DNA from: an uncultured Chloroflexota bacterium
GTDB taxonomy: Bacteria; Chloroflexota; Limnocylindria; Limnocylindrales; CSP1-4
Reading direction: 5' to 3'
DNA: 7,316 nt
NCBI GenBank assembly: GCA_903930745.1
Contig: CAIYZX010000073.1
Span: 1-7,316, forward strand
The translations under genes and the position numbers were made by a program. Shown in pieces: positions 6,130-7,316 of this stretch (within the stretch, counting starts at the first letter, position 1; each line of letters starts with the position of its first letter). Under the pieces are notes generated by a model. The model had not been told where the DNA came from. It saw only the letters and a program-made list of their open reading frames with translations, and did no database searches.

Positions 6130-7275
6130 ATGGTCGCCGAGGTCCGGTCCGGGGCGAGCCTGCGCTCGGTCGCACGGCGCCACGGCGTCCCGCTCTCGAC
6201 GGTCCAGCTGTGGGTCGCCCGGGCGGGTGACCTGCCGCTCGACGAGGTCGACTGGACGGACCGCTCGAGCGCCCGGCACCGGCCCCCGCGCATCCCGGCC
6301 GCCCTCGAGGACCTGATCCTCGACCTGCGCCACGACCTGCGCGTCACGAGCGACCTCGGCGAGTTCGGCGCTGTCGCGATCCACCGGGCGCTCGGCGAGC
6401 GGCCGGTCCCCTGGCCCGTGCCGTCGGTGCGCACGATCGGGCGGGCTCTCGAGCGCCGTGGCGCCCTCGACGGCGTGCGCCGGGTCCGGCGGACACCCCC
6501 GCACCCGGGCTGGTACCTCCCCGATCTCGCCGCCCGCAGGGTCGAGCTCGACAGCTTCGACATCGTCGACGGCCTGTACCTGCGGGGGATGCCCGAGCTC
6601 GGGATCCTGACGGTGACAAGCCTGCACGGTGGGCTCGTGGGGGCCTGGCCGGACCACGGGATGCGGGTGGGCCAGATCCTGCCGGCGATCACCGGCCACT
6701 GGCGGCGCTTCGGGCTGCCGGCGTACGCCCAGTTCGACAACGACTCGCGCTTCCTCGGCGGCATGCGCAACGCGGACACCCTCGGCACCGTCATCCGGGC
6801 CTGTCTTGCGCTCGGCGTGGTCCCGGTCTTCACGCCGGCCCGGGAGACGGGCTTCCAGGCCGCGGTCGAGTCGCTCAACTGGCGCTGGCAGGCCAAGGTC
6901 TGGGCCCGCACCACCGATCCCGACATCGCCTCGCTGCGGCGGCGGTCCGACCGGTGGGTCGCGGCGGTCCGGGCACGGCATGCGCCGCGGATCGAGGCCG
7001 CCCCACCCCGGCGCCCGTTCCCGGACGAGGTGGTGCCCTGGCGGATGCCGGGCGGGCGGATCGTCTTCCTGCGCCGGACCGGCGACTCGGGCGGCATCAC
7101 CCTCCTGGGGCACCGCTTCCACGTCGACCACCACTGGCCGTTCCGCCTGGTCCGCGCGGAGGTCGACCTCGTCGAGGGACGGGTCGACGTCTTCGCCTTG
7201 CGGCGTCGGGAGCCCCACGACCAGCCGCTCCTCGCGAGGATCGACTACCCGGTTCCGGACCGCTGGCGGACGTGA
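6130..7275 (+). CDS. Transposase, HTH plus rve (DDE) integrase core
   Basis: This 381-residue protein would cut and join the IS ends. Residues about 9-33 (ASLRSVARRHGVPLSTVQLW) are a helix-turn-helix that likely binds the terminal repeats. The integrase core spans about 135-290. The first catalytic Asp is in ELDSFDIVDG (Asp141 or Asp144), the second is Asp203 in QFDNDSRFLG, and the Glu is most likely Glu247 in FQAAVESLNWRWQAKVW. Glu239 is an alternative and would give exactly D-35-E spacing. The C-terminal part (about 300-370: RIVFLRRTG, FALRRREPHDQPLL) reads as the beta-rich tail seen in this transposase group. The ATG at 6130 is the first start in a frame open from 6082; a GGCGG-rich stretch just before it is only a weak ribosome-binding candidate. 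No frameshift or stop interrupts the frame, so the gene looks intact. The TGA is at 7273-7275, 16 bases before the right repeat. Confidence 0.9.
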   Translation: MVAEVRSGASLRSVARRHGVPLSTVQLWVARAGDLPLDEVDWTDRSSARHRPPRIPAALEDLILDLRHDLRVTSDLGEFGAVAIHRALGERPVPWPVPSVRTIGRALERRGALDGVRRVRRTPPHPGWYLPDLAARRVELDSFDIVDGLYLRGMPELGILTVTSLHGGLVGAWPDHGMRVGQILPAITGHWRRFGLPAYAQFDNDSRFLGGMRNADTLGTVIRACLALGVVPVFTPARETGFQAAVESLNWRWQAKVWARTTDPDIASLRRRSDRWVAAVRARHAPRIEAAPPRRPFPDEVVPWRMPGGRIVFLRRTGDSGGITLLGHRFHVDHHWPFRLVRAEVDLVEGRVDVFALRRREPHDQPLLARIDYPVPDRWRT

Positions 7276-7291
7276 TCGGAGGCCCTCGGGT

Positions 7292-7316
7292 GACCGGGAC
7301 GTACTGACACCTGTCC
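7292..7316 (-). repeat. Right terminal inverted repeat of the IS
   Basis: This is the exact reverse complement of 6021-6045 and ends on the last base of the window. The precise coincidence suggests the contig or window was broken at the IS edge, as repeated elements often cause. Confidence 0.95.

Larger units (their letters stand above)
6021..7316 (+). mobile_element. Complete insertion sequence, about 1296 bp, rve/IS481-like
   Basis: The element is bounded by perfect inverted repeats at 6021-6045 and 7292-7316 and encodes one transposase. Length, single open frame, N-terminal HTH and integrase-type core suggest an IS481-like or related rve-transposase IS; exact family membership is not certain. 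It is inserted in the FN3 surface-protein gene, in opposite orientation. The right boundary coincides with the window end, so extra terminal bases and any target duplication cannot be judged. Both ends and an intact transposase frame suggest a recent, possibly active copy. Confidence 0.88.

Noticed and set aside
6083..6316. GTG-started plus-strand frame overlapping the transposase start
   Set aside because: After about 15 residues it becomes a shifted shadow of the transposase HTH region with Ser/Arg-rich sequence. The transposase frame itself starts cleanly at 6130, so a programmed frameshift is not needed.
4039..7218. A 1059-codon minus-strand open frame spanning the IS, the surface-protein remnant and the lipoprotein
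   Set aside because: Only its last 220 codons read as a protein. The rest is antisense to the transposase or out of frame with the FN3 remnant, with compositionally biased His/Arg/Gly/Pro-rich sequence typical of spurious high-GC frames.
955..7316. A new defence or biosynthetic system formed by these genes
   Set aside because: The genes are a mix of housekeeping and envelope proteins with separate promoter-like signals, and no nuclease, toxin, reverse transcriptase or other effector domain is present.

Overview
The window is about 70% GC and gene-dense. It looks like chromosomal DNA from a high-GC bacterium, most likely Chloroflexota or Actinomycetota. Pointers are the Ala/Arg/Gly-rich codon use, a MarP-type periplasmic protease, a FN3/Ig-like surface protein with a CPxCG C-terminal domain, and possible leaderless promoters. 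The phylum is an inference from family resemblance only. No plasmid, phage, CRISPR or RNA-gene signal was found.

All five host genes lie on the minus strand, so transcription runs from high to low coordinates: an IS-disrupted FN3/Ig-like surface protein (6020-4767), a proline/glycine-linker lipoprotein (4701-4039), a MarP-like membrane serine protease (3978-2806), a DUF885 putative zinc metallopeptidase (2721-955) and the N-terminal third of dihydroxy-acid dehydratase IlvD (728 to beyond base 1). The gaps are 65, 60, 84 and 226 bases; no gene-free stretch exceeds 300 bases. Each gap holds a GC-rich stem-loop, and three hold a plausible -10 element. The genes therefore look more like a same-strand series of short units than one operon.

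The right 1.3 kb (6021-7316) is an insertion sequence with perfect 25-bp terminal inverted repeats, encoding an HTH plus rve/DDE transposase on the plus strand. Its left end sits inside an FN3 domain of the surface-protein gene and brings an in-frame TGA. Its right end coincides with the last base of the window, so neither the missing 5' part of the gene nor a target-site duplication can be seen.

Functionally, the three genes nearest the IS (surface protein, lipoprotein, MarP-like protease) all predict envelope or secreted products. The DUF885 peptidase and IlvD are housekeeping-like, and no pathway links them to the rest. I see no convincing new multi-gene system. The most useful points are the IS disruption, the apparent MarP orthologue with its conserved cysteine pair, and two promoter/start arrangements that suggest leaderless mRNAs.
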